Assembly (NCBI GenBank): GCA_012837925.1
Contig: DUQE01000131.1
Location: 1 to 44,849, forward strand
DNA length: 44,849 bases
Direction: 5' to 3'
Origin: Bacillota bacterium
Lineage (GTDB): Bacteria > Bacillota > Limnochordia > Darwinibacteriales > Darwinibacteriaceae
Under the pieces are notes generated by a model. That model was not told the DNA's origin, searched no databases, and saw nothing but the letters and a program-made list of their open reading frames with translations. Below are positions 35,061 to 43,982 of the stretch, one piece after another; the first letter of the stretch is position 1; each line of letters begins with the position of its first letter. The translations under genes and the position numbers were made by a program.

Positions 35061-36917
35061 CTAAATCTTGAATCCCTTTGTCAACTCCATAAGTACACCC
35101 GCTTGCTCCGCTAAGTCATTTGCAGCTGTTGTGATCCCCTGGAGCGTTGCTGCTTGTTCTTCTGTAGCTGCCGCCATTTCTTCGGATCCGCTACTGAGTT
35201 CTAGTGCATACGACGCTACTTCTTGAATGCGAGCACTGATGTTGTTGATGGCTTGACCAATTTCCCTGAAGGTCTCACCGGCTACCTGCACGCTGTGCGA
35301 ACCGGCCTTCACTTCTTCAATGCTCTCGTTGGTCTCACTCATGACCTGAGCGACTTGGGCATTGATTTCCCTCAAGAGCCCTGCAATCTGCTCTGTAGCA
35401 GCACCGGACTGTTCTGCCAAACTGCGCACTTCTTCGGCTACAACGGCGAAGCCTCTACCCTGTTCTCCGGCCCGGGCCGCTTCAATAGCAGCATTTAAGG
35501 CCAACAGATTGGTTTGATCTGAGATGCCTCGAATGATATCGGTGATTTGTCCGATCTCTCTGGACTGCACTCCGAGTTTTTCCACACTCTGGTGTAATCC
35601 GCCAAAGCTGGTTTCGATGGTCTGCATCTGATTCACCGCTCGAGCCACAATGTCCTCACCGTTCTCGGCGATTTCCCGGATGGCATGGCCATCTCTGTCG
35701 ATGTTCTGTACATGATCGCTCATCTGTTGAACAGACCCGGCAAACTCATTGGTCGTAGCCGCCATTTCTTCTGTGGATGCACTGATCTCCTGGCTCGATC
35801 GAAACACGTTCTGGCTCAACAGAGCGGTGGTGTCACTCGCCGCCTTCACTTCACCAATCAGTGTACCCAAGTCTTTTTGCAGAGTGATGAAGGTTTGAGC
35901 CAAGAGACCTATTTCGTCACCACTTCCGGCTTCCATCTCCGTTCGGAAGTTGCCTTTACTAATCTCCTCAGCGCCTTTCACAAGGTGTCCCACGGGTTTG
36001 ATCAAGAACCGGTTGGAAAAGACAACACCAACGACCAAAGCGATCAAAAGGAAGAGCGTTCCGATGCTCAAGGTCCTGTACAGTTGCTGCCTGGCCAGAA
36101 CCCGTGCCTCGTCGTAGGAGATGAGAGCCGCGAGCTTCCAGCCTGTTCTTCCCACGGTCGTAAAGACGGCAAATCTGTCGTCGCCGTTTTCCGTGTAGTC
36201 GAGTTCACCTGTTTTACCGGTTAGAAACGCCTTGACGAGGTCAGAAGAAAACACCTCTCCAATGAGCGCTTGGTTTGGATGGGCGAGAACCTGTCCCTTT
36301 TCATCCAACAACACCAAATACCCTTCTTGGCCCACAGGCCTGGTGGAGATTAACTCCACAAGCCTACCGAGGGCCACGTCAATTCCTGCTACGCCCACAG
36401 CCTGTGCGTCTCCAGCACGATATACCGGAATCGACACCGACACCACCAGCTGGCCGCTGCCGGTATCAACATAGGGTTCTGTCCAGACAACTCCTCGGGC
36501 CGCTATGGCTCCAGGATACCAGGGCCGTGCTGTGGGATCAAATCCGGGAGGCAACTCCGCGAGGGGGTAGACCAGAAAGTCTTTATTTCTTGTACCCATA
36601 AACACGTTCAATGCATCTTCGTGTGCCTCAAGGTAGGCTGCAAAGAGTTCAACCGTCTTCTCCGCGGCACCATCATCATCAATACTGTTCTGGACGCTAA
36701 CATTTTTGCTTACCATGGTAACCGCTTCTTCAATGGACTTCAGGAACAAGTCGGTTACGTCCTCTGTACCAGCAAGCGTACTTCGTGCTGCCTCACGAAC
36801 ATTGTCAGCAAGGCGATCGACGGAATTGCTATAATCATTGATGCTCAACGACAGGATCGGGATGACAATCAGCAACAAAACCAAAAAGAGCATCTTCCAA
36901 CGTAGTGATAACCTCAC
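35061..36917 (-). CDS. Methyl-accepting chemotaxis protein (tandem copy B)
   Basis: This receptor of about 618 aa has the same plan as copy A: TM1, a dCache-like sensor ([49 protein letters not shown]), TM2 (about 279-302), HAMP and the tip [20 protein letters not shown]. The start is GTG eight bases after AAGGGGG; the ORF-track GTG three codons earlier overlaps that site. Most differences from copy A lie in the sensor domain. A tandem duplication followed by ligand-specificity divergence is the simplest explanation. Confidence 0.93.
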   Translation of the reverse strand: MRLSLRWKMLFLVLLLIVIPILSLSINDYSNSVDRLADNVREAARSTLAGTEDVTDLFLKSIEEAVTMVSKNVSVQNSIDDDGAAEKTVELFAAYLEAHEDALNVFMGTRNKDFLVYPLAELPPGFDPTARPWYPGAIAARGVVWTEPYVDTGSGQLVVSVSIPVYRAGDAQAVGVAGIDVALGRLVELISTRPVGQEGYLVLLDEKGQVLAHPNQALIGEVFSSDLVKAFLTGKTGELDYTENGDDRFAVFTTVGRTGWKLAALISYDEARVLARQQLYRTLSIGTLFLLIALVVGVVFSNRFLIKPVGHLVKGAEEISKGNFRTEMEAGSGDEIGLLAQTFITLQKDLGTLIGEVKAASDTTALLSQNVFRSSQEISASTEEMAATTNEFAGSVQQMSDHVQNIDRDGHAIREIAENGEDIVARAVNQMQTIETSFGGLHQSVEKLGVQSREIGQITDIIRGISDQTNLLALNAAIEAARAGEQGRGFAVVAEEVRSLAEQSGAATEQIAGLLREINAQVAQVMSETNESIEEVKAGSHSVQVAGETFREIGQAINNISARIQEVASYALELSSGSEEMAAATEEQAATLQGITTAANDLAEQAGVLMELTKGFKI

Positions 36918-37041
36918 AACGAACACCCCCTTATTAGTTGGGAACTAAGTACTTCTTATTTCTACTATCTGGGAAAAACCCCTTCCGTGAGGAGCCCCAC
37001 ATCCGACCATTTCTTGTGAAACACCATGCGCTCTGAAAGAC

Positions 37042-37080
37042 AAAAAAGAACAGCCTGTGACCTTATGATCACAGGCTGTC
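37042..37080 (-). terminator. Terminator of the M16 peptidase operon
   Basis: On the minus strand an 11-bp perfect stem ACAGCCTGTGA / TCACAGGCTGT with an 8-base loop is followed by TCTTTTTTG, 15 bases after the last M16 gene. Confidence 0.9.
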
Positions 37081-37094
37081 CCCTCTTCCACTAT

Positions 37095-38420
37095 CTAGGG
37101 GATGATTAGAACCTCTGTGTAATGTTGGAAATACTTCTGTGCCGTTTCTTTGATGTCTTCAGGTGTCACGTTGTCAAAAAAGCTCATGTAGTCATCTACC
37201 CACTGGTACCCGCGCCCGGTTAACTCGGTCATGGCGAGCATCAGAGCTTGATTCAAGTTGGTCTCGTTTTGGATGATATACAGCCCACGCTTCTGCGTCG
37301 CGATATGGGCGATTTCGGCTTCGGTGAGCCCTTCGTCAGCAAACCGCTTCATCTCAGCTAACACCTGATTCCTTGCCTGATCAACATTCTGGGGATGCGT
37401 TGCCAAGAAAATCAGTAGATTGGACGGTCCTAGACGCTCATCATACTGTGACATGGCCGTATAGGCTAAGCCTCGTTTGTCTCTGATTTCGGTGAAAAGT
37501 CGGGATGACATCCCTTCACCCAGTATGCTGTTGATGACAGCCATAGATGCGCTGTCTTGATCAAACGACGCGGGCGCGGGATAACCCATGATTAAAAACG
37601 CTGCTTCAGTAGGTATGTTGATCACGAGTTCCCTATCTTCCGCGGGATACACAAAGTCTACCTCTTCCCTCGGCATGGGCTGTTTGTCATACCCATTTTG
37701 CCAATCGCCAAAACTGGTTTTGAGCAAGGGCAGAAGTTCTGCAGTATCGAAGTTACCAACAACGGCGACCACAATATGTTCTGGCTGATACATATACGTA
37801 TGCCAGTTTTCTGTATCCTCACGGCGAATGTTTGTTAAGCCGATAGGAGACCCGTAGGGAGAGAGTTTATAGGGGTGTTCTCCGTAAAACAGCTCAAGAT
37901 AGCCCAGCACTATGGCATTCATCGGATCATCGGTAAGACTGCCTAAGGTGGACTGGCTCAAACTGCGTTCCCTTTCAAACTCCCGTTCAGGAAAGGTGGA
38001 GTTGTTTATTAAATCCATCAAGACTGCAAAACTCGCTTCAAACGACGCCGGAGTTGATTGTAGCATGATGGCAGAGTAATCATAGGAAGCAGCCGTCTGC
38101 AATTGCGATCCAAGGGATTCGAGTTCAATCACAAGCTCTTGCGCGGTTCGGTTCGTTGTACCAGACAGTAAATTGCGCTGCGTCAAATACGTAAGTCCCT
38201 CTAGTCCTTCGGGATCATGTACTGATCCAATGCCACTCAAAAGGCCCACTGCAATAATATCAAAGGCGGGATTCTCCTTCAGAAGCAAGGTCAGTCCGCT
38301 CTCGAGAACCACTTTTTGCACATCATCCGTATAGCTAAACTGGACAGAAGCCAGAGCAGAGCCACAGGCCAGAACTAAGACTAGTAGTGCTGCAATCGCC
38401 AATCGAAATCTCATTCTCAC
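37095..38420 (-). CDS. Exported M16-family protein without catalytic zinc motif
   Basis: The 441-aa exported protein has a signal peptide and the two-module M16 fold. At the position of HxxEH it reads GLTYLTQRNLL, so it lacks zinc ligands and is not a peptidase by itself. It keeps the substrate-handling segment IRDKRGLAYTAMSQY of the C-terminal half. Such inactive subunits pair with an active partner, here encoded 5 bases upstream. The start is GTG eight bases after GGGAGG. The signal peptide has a cysteine (LVLAC) only partly fitting a lipobox. It probably forms a periplasmic heterodimeric oligopeptidase with the next protein. Confidence 0.9.
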   Translation of the reverse strand: MRMRFRLAIAALLVLVLACGSALASVQFSYTDDVQKVVLESGLTLLLKENPAFDIIAVGLLSGIGSVHDPEGLEGLTYLTQRNLLSGTTNRTAQELVIELESLGSQLQTAASYDYSAIMLQSTPASFEASFAVLMDLINNSTFPEREFERERSLSQSTLGSLTDDPMNAIVLGYLELFYGEHPYKLSPYGSPIGLTNIRREDTENWHTYMYQPEHIVVAVVGNFDTAELLPLLKTSFGDWQNGYDKQPMPREEVDFVYPAEDRELVINIPTEAAFLIMGYPAPASFDQDSASMAVINSILGEGMSSRLFTEIRDKRGLAYTAMSQYDERLGPSNLLIFLATHPQNVDQARNQVLAEMKRFADEGLTEAEIAHIATQKRGLYIIQNETNLNQALMLAMTELTGRGYQWVDDYMSFFDNVTPEDIKETAQKYFQHYTEVLIIP

Positions 38421-38425
38421 TTTGA

Positions 38426-39760
38426 CTACCTCCCTACCGGTGAAATTTCACTATGGATATAGGCGTCTGGCTGTAAGTAGGTCTGCACAACGCGCTGGAT
38501 GTCTTCTGCCGTAATTTGCTCCAATAGTGCTCCTTGGTTTACGGCGCTCATGACACCACCGTAGATCTCCATCTGCCCAAGGTACATAGCGACATTGGTG
38601 CTTGATTCTGTGGAAAAGGCCAGACTGCTACGTGCCATAGCACGAGCGCGCTCTAGTTCAGCCGCAGTGACAGGTTCGTCCTGTAACCGCGCAAGCTCTT
38701 CCCCAACAACTTGCGTTAGACGATCTAGGTTTTCGGGATCAAGCTGTACCGAAATACCGAAGACCCCGATGTCTGCAAATCCGTTGTACGTTGCCGAAAC
38801 ATTGGTTACGATCTGTTCTTCTTCGATCAAACGCTGGTAGAGACGAGATGAGCGTCCTCCGCCCAAGATTACTCCAGCCATCGTCAATGCTGCCGCTTCT
38901 GGTGTTGTGGAACCCGGTGCCGGGTGACCAATGAACACGTAGCTCTGCTGAATGGGACGTTCTTCTTTCAAATGAACGATGGAGTCAAGTTGAGGAATCA
39001 CGATGTGTTCGTGATATGCGATGGGTTTAGGGGCCATGGCACCATACAGTTCTTCGGCCTGGGCAAAGATATCCTCAGCCTTTACATTACCCGTCACAAC
39101 CAACACCATGTTGTTGGGTACATAGTACTTGGTATGGAAGTCTACTACTTGTTCCCGATTGACAAAAGCCAGCTCTTCCTCGGATCCGATCACATTCTTG
39201 GAATAGACGGTTCCAGCAAAGAGATGCTCTATGGCCATATCCACCAAATGCGTTTGGGGCGAGTCGATTCTGAGCCGGATCTCTTCATGAATCACCGTTC
39301 GCTCCCTGTCAATCTCGTCTTGTTCATACAGTGAGTTGAGCAGAGCATCGGCCTGTATCTCCATGGCTTGATGCACATGATTGGACGGGACAACGATGTA
39401 ATATGAGGTAAAGTCAAGACTGGTCATGGCATTTAGGTATCCGCCTAAGGATTCTACTTCATAGGCGATCTGGCCTCTAGGCCGGGTCTCTGTGCCTTTG
39501 AAGGTGAGGTGCTCGAAGAAATGGGCTAATCCAGAATGGCCAACAGGATCATCCTTTGCTCCGGTGTCGACCCAGACGTTGACCGTAGCAATGGGATACG
39601 ACGGTATTTCCTTGACAATCACCCGCATTCCGTTTTCTAGAACTCGCATTTGCAGGGGGATTAGAGGCGACGCCGGATCAACGGGCGCGGCCACCGTTAC
39701 AACGCTGGCCAAGAGTAAAATAACCACAAGCGCGAAACACACAACTCTAATTCGACTCAT
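38426..39760 (-). CDS. Exported M16-family zinc peptidase, catalytic subunit
   Basis: The 444-aa exported protein has a signal peptide (to about residue 25) and the inverted zinc motif HFFEH (H80, E83, H84), with the further glutamate in HEEIRLRID around residue 158. Size and layout match bacterial two-gene M16B peptidases of the mitochondrial-processing-peptidase-like type. AAGGAGG is six bases before ATG. It is the first gene of a two-gene operon with a non-catalytic partner. It probably degrades peptides in the periplasm. It is divergent from a MATE exporter gene, 126 bases away. Confidence 0.92.
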   Translation of the reverse strand: MSRIRVVCFALVVILLLASVVTVAAPVDPASPLIPLQMRVLENGMRVIVKEIPSYPIATVNVWVDTGAKDDPVGHSGLAHFFEHLTFKGTETRPRGQIAYEVESLGGYLNAMTSLDFTSYYIVVPSNHVHQAMEIQADALLNSLYEQDEIDRERTVIHEEIRLRIDSPQTHLVDMAIEHLFAGTVYSKNVIGSEEELAFVNREQVVDFHTKYYVPNNMVLVVTGNVKAEDIFAQAEELYGAMAPKPIAYHEHIVIPQLDSIVHLKEERPIQQSYVFIGHPAPGSTTPEAAALTMAGVILGGGRSSRLYQRLIEEEQIVTNVSATYNGFADIGVFGISVQLDPENLDRLTQVVGEELARLQDEPVTAAELERARAMARSSLAFSTESSTNVAMYLGQMEIYGGVMSAVNQGALLEQITAEDIQRVVQTYLQPDAYIHSEISPVGR

Positions 39761-39826
39761 GTTCGACCTCCTTATTTGTGTATCAATTCACAATTCTAAC
39801 AACAATCATAGACCACGAAAACTCGA

Positions 39827-39856
39827 TTGTCAATGAAGGATCTCCCGTGATACAAT
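39827..39856 (+). promoter_or_regulatory. Promoter of the MATE-Nudix operon
   Basis: TTGTCA and TACAAT are separated by 18 bases, with a TG extended -10 (TGATACAAT). The MATE start codon is 30 bases downstream of the -10. Confidence 0.65.
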
Positions 39857-39886
39857 GAGGGGTAAATCGCTCCGGGAGGCACAAAC

Positions 39887-41269
39887 ATGAAAGTGCTAGA
39901 TTTCAGAGATCGAAGGTATTGGCGACTGGTTCTTACAACAGGTTTGCCTATCATGGTACAAAACCTCATTTTCAACAGCTTCAGTCTTGTGGACAATATC
40001 CTAGTGGGCGGTCTTGGCGAAGTCAACATTGCCTCGGTAGGTGTAGCGAACAAACTCTCTTTCATCTATATGCTGTTTCTGTTCGGGATTAATAGCGGAA
40101 CCAACATCTTTAGTGCCCAGTATTGGGGAAAGCGTGATCTTAAGGGTGTCCGCAGGGTCCTGGGTTTGAGTCTGGGCCTTGGCCTTACAATCTCTCTCCC
40201 CTTCACACTGATTGGCATTTTTGCTCCCCATCACATCATTGATATCTTTTCGAATGATCCTGAAGTAATCAGGCTCGGTGCAAGCTATCTGGCCATTGTT
40301 GCACTTGCATTCCCGATTAACGCCATCTCCTCTTCCTATGGCATGCAGTCCCGAGGAGTGGGACGAGCCAATGTGCCTTTGATTGCCAGCACAATAGGTT
40401 TTCTGCTCAATGCTTTCTTGGATTACGCACTTATTTATGGTAAGTTTGGGTTCCCCAATATGGGTATAGAAGGGGCAGCCCTAGCTACATTGCTCTCTAA
40501 GATTGTGGAATGTTCTGTGTTGCTTGGCATTACGTACTACAACAAGTATGAGCTGGCGGCAAAGTTTAGCGAGTTCACAGGTTATAGCCGCGAGTTTTTG
40601 AAGCGCTTCTTTCGCCCCGTCCTTCCTGTCATCTTCAATGAGATGTTTTGGGCGGTAGGTGTATCGTCTTATACGTACTTTTACGGGGTCCTGGGAACCG
40701 AGGCCTTGGCCACGGTTCAGATTCTGGATGTGGTTAACAGCATCTTCATCTCGGCATTCATGGGCTTAGGACATGCGGTGGGGGCCGTGATCGGTAATCT
40801 TATCGGTGCAGGAGAAGAAGATGTTGCTAGAATCTATGCAAAGCGCTCTGCACTGGTAAGTGCGAGTTTTGGCTTTTTTATGAGCTTCGTGTTGATCCTT
40901 GTTGGACCTTCGTTCTTAGGCTTCTTTAGCATCAACGAAGCCACGAGACGACTCTGCGAGCTCACGATCATTGTTTACGCCATTTACATGATTCCTAAAG
41001 TTACGAACCACTTGATGATTGTAGGCGTGCTTCGCGGCGGAGGCGACACGATCTTTTCAGCCCTGATTGACGTAGGAGCTCCCTGGCTCATTGGGATTCC
41101 CATGGCCTATCTGGGTGTTCGAGTCCTGGAATGGCCCGTCTATCTGGTCATGGCCTTGATCAATCTTGAGGAGTTAACAAAAGCCTGCGTTGGAATCGGA
41201 CGTCTTCTGTCTGGAAAATGGCTGCACAATTTGGTTAAAGATAGCGACTCCGCGGTGGATGTAGCGTAG
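39887..41269 (+). CDS. MATE-family multidrug efflux transporter
   Basis: The 460-aa membrane protein has about twelve TM helices and the MATE/NorM layout, with LPIMVQNLIFNSFSLVDNILVG at the N-terminus, NSGTNIFSAQYWG, and in the second half FNEMFWAVGVSSYTYFYGVLG and LRGGGDTIFSALIDVGAPW. It exports cationic compounds using a Na+ or H+ gradient. GGGAGG precedes ATG by seven bases. The Nudix gene begins 15 bases after its stop, so the two form an operon. Confidence 0.93.
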   Translation: MKVLDFRDRRYWRLVLTTGLPIMVQNLIFNSFSLVDNILVGGLGEVNIASVGVANKLSFIYMLFLFGINSGTNIFSAQYWGKRDLKGVRRVLGLSLGLGLTISLPFTLIGIFAPHHIIDIFSNDPEVIRLGASYLAIVALAFPINAISSSYGMQSRGVGRANVPLIASTIGFLLNAFLDYALIYGKFGFPNMGIEGAALATLLSKIVECSVLLGITYYNKYELAAKFSEFTGYSREFLKRFFRPVLPVIFNEMFWAVGVSSYTYFYGVLGTEALATVQILDVVNSIFISAFMGLGHAVGAVIGNLIGAGEEDVARIYAKRSALVSASFGFFMSFVLILVGPSFLGFFSINEATRRLCELTIIVYAIYMIPKVTNHLMIVGVLRGGGDTIFSALIDVGAPWLIGIPMAYLGVRVLEWPVYLVMALINLEELTKACVGIGRLLSGKWLHNLVKDSDSAVDVA

Positions 41270-41284
41270 GAGGCAGGTGATAGT

Positions 41285-41857
41285 ATGCGACTTGTGAGGC
41301 AGATTCTTGATTACGAGCCCTGGAATGATCAAGAAGCCATGGATCGATCCATGATCTTGGATGCTTTGAAAAGCCAGGCGAACATCTTCAGACGTGAAAA
41401 CAAGCAGGCCCATATGACCGCTTCGGCCTGGGTAGCAAATCCTGAGCGTAGCAAGGTCCTTATGGTCTACCACAACATCTATGACTCATGGTCTTGGATG
41501 GGGGGACATGCGGATGGCGAGGAAGACCTTCTGGCGGTTGCTGTGCGTGAGGTGCAGGAGGAAAGTGGTTTGCAGCATGTTCGTACGGTGACCGATGCCA
41601 TCTTTTCGCTAGAAGCCCTGACCGTTGATGGGCATTGGAAAGATGGCGAGTATGTTTCATCGCACTTGCATCTGAACCTAACCTACCTCTTAGAGGCCAA
41701 CGAGAACGATCCGTTGTCTGTAAAAGCAGATGAAAACAGCGGCGTGGCCTGGTTCGACCTGGACGAAGCCGTGCGAGCTTCCTCTGAACCCTGGATCCGG
41801 GAACACGTTTATAGGAAGCTAAACGAAAAGTTGAGGAGCTTTTCAGCGGATCTGTAA
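41285..41857 (+). CDS. Nudix hydrolase
   Basis: The 190-aa protein has an intact Nudix box GGHADGEEDLLAVAVREVQEESGL (pattern Gx5Ex7REUxEExGU). It hydrolyses a nucleoside-diphosphate-linked substrate using a divalent metal. The N-terminal extension of about 45 residues is helical. An AGGAGG 11 bases before ATG lies right after the MATE stop codon. Substrate is not predictable. Co-transcription with MATE suggests a stress- or toxin-response context, but this is inference. Confidence 0.92.
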   Translation: MRLVRQILDYEPWNDQEAMDRSMILDALKSQANIFRRENKQAHMTASAWVANPERSKVLMVYHNIYDSWSWMGGHADGEEDLLAVAVREVQEESGLQHVRTVTDAIFSLEALTVDGHWKDGEYVSSHLHLNLTYLLEANENDPLSVKADENSGVAWFDLDEAVRASSEPWIREHVYRKLNEKLRSFSADL

Positions 41858-41864
41858 CATGGGT

Positions 41865-41893
41865 AAGGGGTTCCATAAGAATGGAGCCCCTTT
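41865..41893 (+). terminator. Terminator-like hairpin after the Nudix gene
   Basis: The stem AAGGGG-T-TCCAT / ATGGA-G-CCCCTT has a loop of four bases, followed by TTAGTCTTA. The T-run is modest. No T-run is present on the minus strand, so it serves mainly the plus-strand operon. Confidence 0.65.
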
Positions 41894-41907
41894 AGTCTTA
41901 AAATTAA

Positions 41908-42387
41908 CTACTGTGCAGCTACCGTTATCACCAGAGATGTCTTGTATTCTCCCGCGCTTAGTTCATACCAGGCCTTGTCTTTGTGAGGCCGAACACTGAG
42001 TTCGATCTGCACATCGTTGACTCCCTGCTTACGTTTGTAGGTGGCTCCAGCCCCTGGATTCCCGCCGAACATCCTTGTTCCTCCGATAAAGCACTCGTAC
42101 CAGAACCAGTTGTTTGTTTCTCCACCATCATTCTCAGCTACGCGGGTAGTCGAGATTTGTGCTTTCCAAGGAAAATTCGTTTCAATCGTACCGTTTACGA
42201 CAACTTTCCCGGTTGCAGTTCCATCATCAATGTTCAAGACAGCAGTATCCTGGAGCGTAAACTTTGCTGTTGGTGCGACATTGACAATGAAATCAACTTT
42301 TCCCGAAGAAGCGCCCTCTGCGGCCATCCCCGCATTGCTTAAGCCAATAACGAGTAGCAACGCCAAGACTAAACTCCATTTCTTCAT
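41908..42387 (-). CDS. Small exported beta-sandwich protein, paralogue of the fibre-like subunit
   Basis: The 159-aa product has a signal peptide (MKKWSLVLALL..., cleavage near AGMAA-EG) and a beta-rich body (GKVDFIVNVAPTAKFTL, GKVVVNGTIETNFPWKAQI). It closes with LSAGEYKTSLVITVAAQ, sharing AGEYKT and the following strand with the exported protein at 12138-12698. The ATG follows GGAGGG at seven bases. It stands alone here, with no chaperone-like or secretin gene nearby. It may be an additional subunit of the system encoded at 8-13 kb, or an independent secreted protein. Confidence 0.75.
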   Translation of the reverse strand: MKKWSLVLALLLVIGLSNAGMAAEGASSGKVDFIVNVAPTAKFTLQDTAVLNIDDGTATGKVVVNGTIETNFPWKAQISTTRVAENDGGETNNWFWYECFIGGTRMFGGNPGAGATYKRKQGVNDVQIELSVRPHKDKAWYELSAGEYKTSLVITVAAQ

Positions 42388-42498
42388 GATACTTCCCTCC
42401 AAATCTACTTTATTTCTGCGTCGCGACTGATCTTAGTATTAGCTTTTAACTAGATAAATATTCCATCTAAAGAACATATTGCTCGTATTTTGCTACTT

Positions 42499-42531
42499 AA
42501 AAAGCCCTTTCCATCAATGTGGAAGGGGCTT
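42499..42531 (-). terminator. Terminator of the MscS gene
   Basis: On the minus strand a 12-bp stem (AAGCCCCTTCCA / TGGAAAGGGCTT, with one A-C mismatch) with a loop of about six bases ends in five T residues, 34 bases after the MscS stop. Confidence 0.85.
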
Positions 42532-42565
42532 GTCTATATAATTCCATCCGTTATGCTTCGTTTGC

Positions 42566-43363
42566 CTAGTTGTTGGACCTTACATGTACATCGAGCTGTT
42601 GATAAGGAATTTCGATGCCTGCTTCGTTAAAGGCATCTACGATGTCCTCTAGGAAGTTAAAGCGCATCGTCCAGTAGTCGCTATTCTTTGCCCACAAACG
42701 TACATAGACAATATAGCCGTGGTCTCCATGGGCCCCTACTGCCACCACAGGCGCGGGGTCTTGCAGCACTAGGGGATTGTTGTCAGCTACCTGACGAATT
42801 ACTTCCTTGGCACGCTTAATATCGGAGTTGAACGAAACGCCAATTTGCAGGTTCGCACGCCTTGTGTCAAAGGCCGAGTAGTTGATGGCGCTTGCGTTGG
42901 ACAATTGCGCATTGGGAATGATCACTTTCTGATTGTCAGGCGTTGTAAGAATGGTATGAAACACCTGAATCTCTCTTACAGTACCAGAGAACCCTGAAGC
43001 CTCGATAAAGTCACCGACCTTAAATGGCCGAAAGAGCAGAATCAAGACGCCGCCTGCAAAGTTCGACAGACTACCTTGAAACGCTAAGCCTATGGCCAAA
43101 CTAGCTGCACCAAGAATGGCCGCGAAGGTTGTTATCTCAATGCCTACCGTAGCAGCTACTGTTAAGACAAGCAAGATCTTAAGAACCATGGACACCAAAG
43201 GCCCAATAAAGGAGCGTAGTGATTCGTCGATTTGAACCTTACCGAGTCTACGATCAATGAGGTCCAGAACCAGACTAATCAGCTTCCTACCAACAAACCA
43301 AACTAATATAGCAATAGCAACCCGTCCGACATAGGACGTAAGAACAGCAATGACTGTTTCCAT
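42566..43363 (-). CDS. MscS-family small-conductance mechanosensitive channel
   Basis: The 265-aa membrane protein has three TM helices, with the pore-lining helix GAASLAIGLAFQGSLSNFAGG followed by LLFRPFKVGDFIEASGFSGTV (the beta domain start) and VIIPNAQLSN. The C-terminal alpha/beta domain is complete. It opens on membrane tension to release solutes in hypo-osmotic shock and is located in the inner membrane. Start ATG follows AAAGGAGAGG. It is monocistronic with its own terminator. Confidence 0.93.
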   Translation of the reverse strand: METVIAVLTSYVGRVAIAILVWFVGRKLISLVLDLIDRRLGKVQIDESLRSFIGPLVSMVLKILLVLTVAATVGIEITTFAAILGAASLAIGLAFQGSLSNFAGGVLILLFRPFKVGDFIEASGFSGTVREIQVFHTILTTPDNQKVIIPNAQLSNASAINYSAFDTRRANLQIGVSFNSDIKRAKEVIRQVADNNPLVLQDPAPVVAVGAHGDHGYIVYVRLWAKNSDYWTMRFNFLEDIVDAFNEAGIEIPYQQLDVHVRSNN

Positions 43364-43404
43364 TATGAATCCTCTCCTTTGAACGATCCTTCTATAAAGT
43401 AAGC

Positions 43405-43434
43405 AAAAAAACCTCCATTACCCAACCCGGGTAA
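43405..43434 (-). terminator. Probable weak terminator after the unknown 167-aa gene
   Basis: On the minus strand TTACCC-N5-GGGTAA forms a 6-bp stem, then GGAGG and seven T residues follow. The five-to-six-base gap between stem and T-run weakens the call. Confidence 0.4.
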
Positions 43435-43439
43435 GATCT

Positions 43440-43943
43440 CTATCTTGGGGGAAGGGTTCCCCGCTCCTGAACATAGATTTGCTTGTAGCCCTCCTCAACA
43501 AAGCTCGTACAGACTTCAAGAAGAACGAGTTCGTCTGTGGCAAACATGACAAGCCTGCCATCTGAAGCTCTAAAGCTTAGGGTTTGCCCTTCGTTACTTC
43601 CTTTTAGTGTTGTAAAGATCCTGGCTAGGTCCGCTGGGTCATCCGCTACAAATGTCGCGATTGTCCCATCGGCGAAGTATAAAGATGTATCAGGACGATC
43701 ATCATCGCAATCTGTTTCCTCTTCGCCGGTGCACTCCCCGGACTGGGCCAACTGGACAGAGCCTAGATCCAAGATAAAACTCCGCCCATCACGGGTGGCG
43801 AAAATGAAAAAGCCCGATTTCTTCTCCTGAAAGGCTCGCTTGAAGCGTCCCCAGGCGGCCTCGGCTATTTGAAACATGAGCGGTTCCTGGAAGTTCTTTA
43901 ACCATAATTTGATGAAATACTGCTGGGTTGGGGCAATTGACAT
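43440..43943 (-). CDS. Protein of unknown function, two-fold similar halves
   Basis: I do not recognise the family. The 167-aa product lacks a signal peptide and membrane segments, so it is probably cytoplasmic. Two short stretches resemble each other, GFFIFATRDGRSFILDL and FRASDGRLVMFATDELVLL, suggesting an internal duplication. A Cys/Asp/Glu-rich central patch (ECTGEEETDCDDD) could bind metal or be disordered. AAGGAGGG precedes ATG by five bases. The gene ends before a weak terminator, and its start is 39 bases from the stop of the FrnE/DsbA-like gene on the same strand, so the two could share a transcript. Confidence 0.68.
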   Translation of the reverse strand: MSIAPTQQYFIKLWLKNFQEPLMFQIAEAAWGRFKRAFQEKKSGFFIFATRDGRSFILDLGSVQLAQSGECTGEEETDCDDDRPDTSLYFADGTIATFVADDPADLARIFTTLKGSNEGQTLSFRASDGRLVMFATDELVLLEVCTSFVEEGYKQIYVQERGTLPPR

Positions 43944-43982
43944 GCTGTCCCTCCTTGGTACACACCCAAACGCATGTGGGAG

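Noticed and set aside
37095-38420. Lipobox in the non-catalytic M16 protein (LVLAC)
   Set aside because: Leucine at the -2 position and a normal Sec-type continuation (GSALAS) make a lipoprotein less likely than an ordinary signal peptide.
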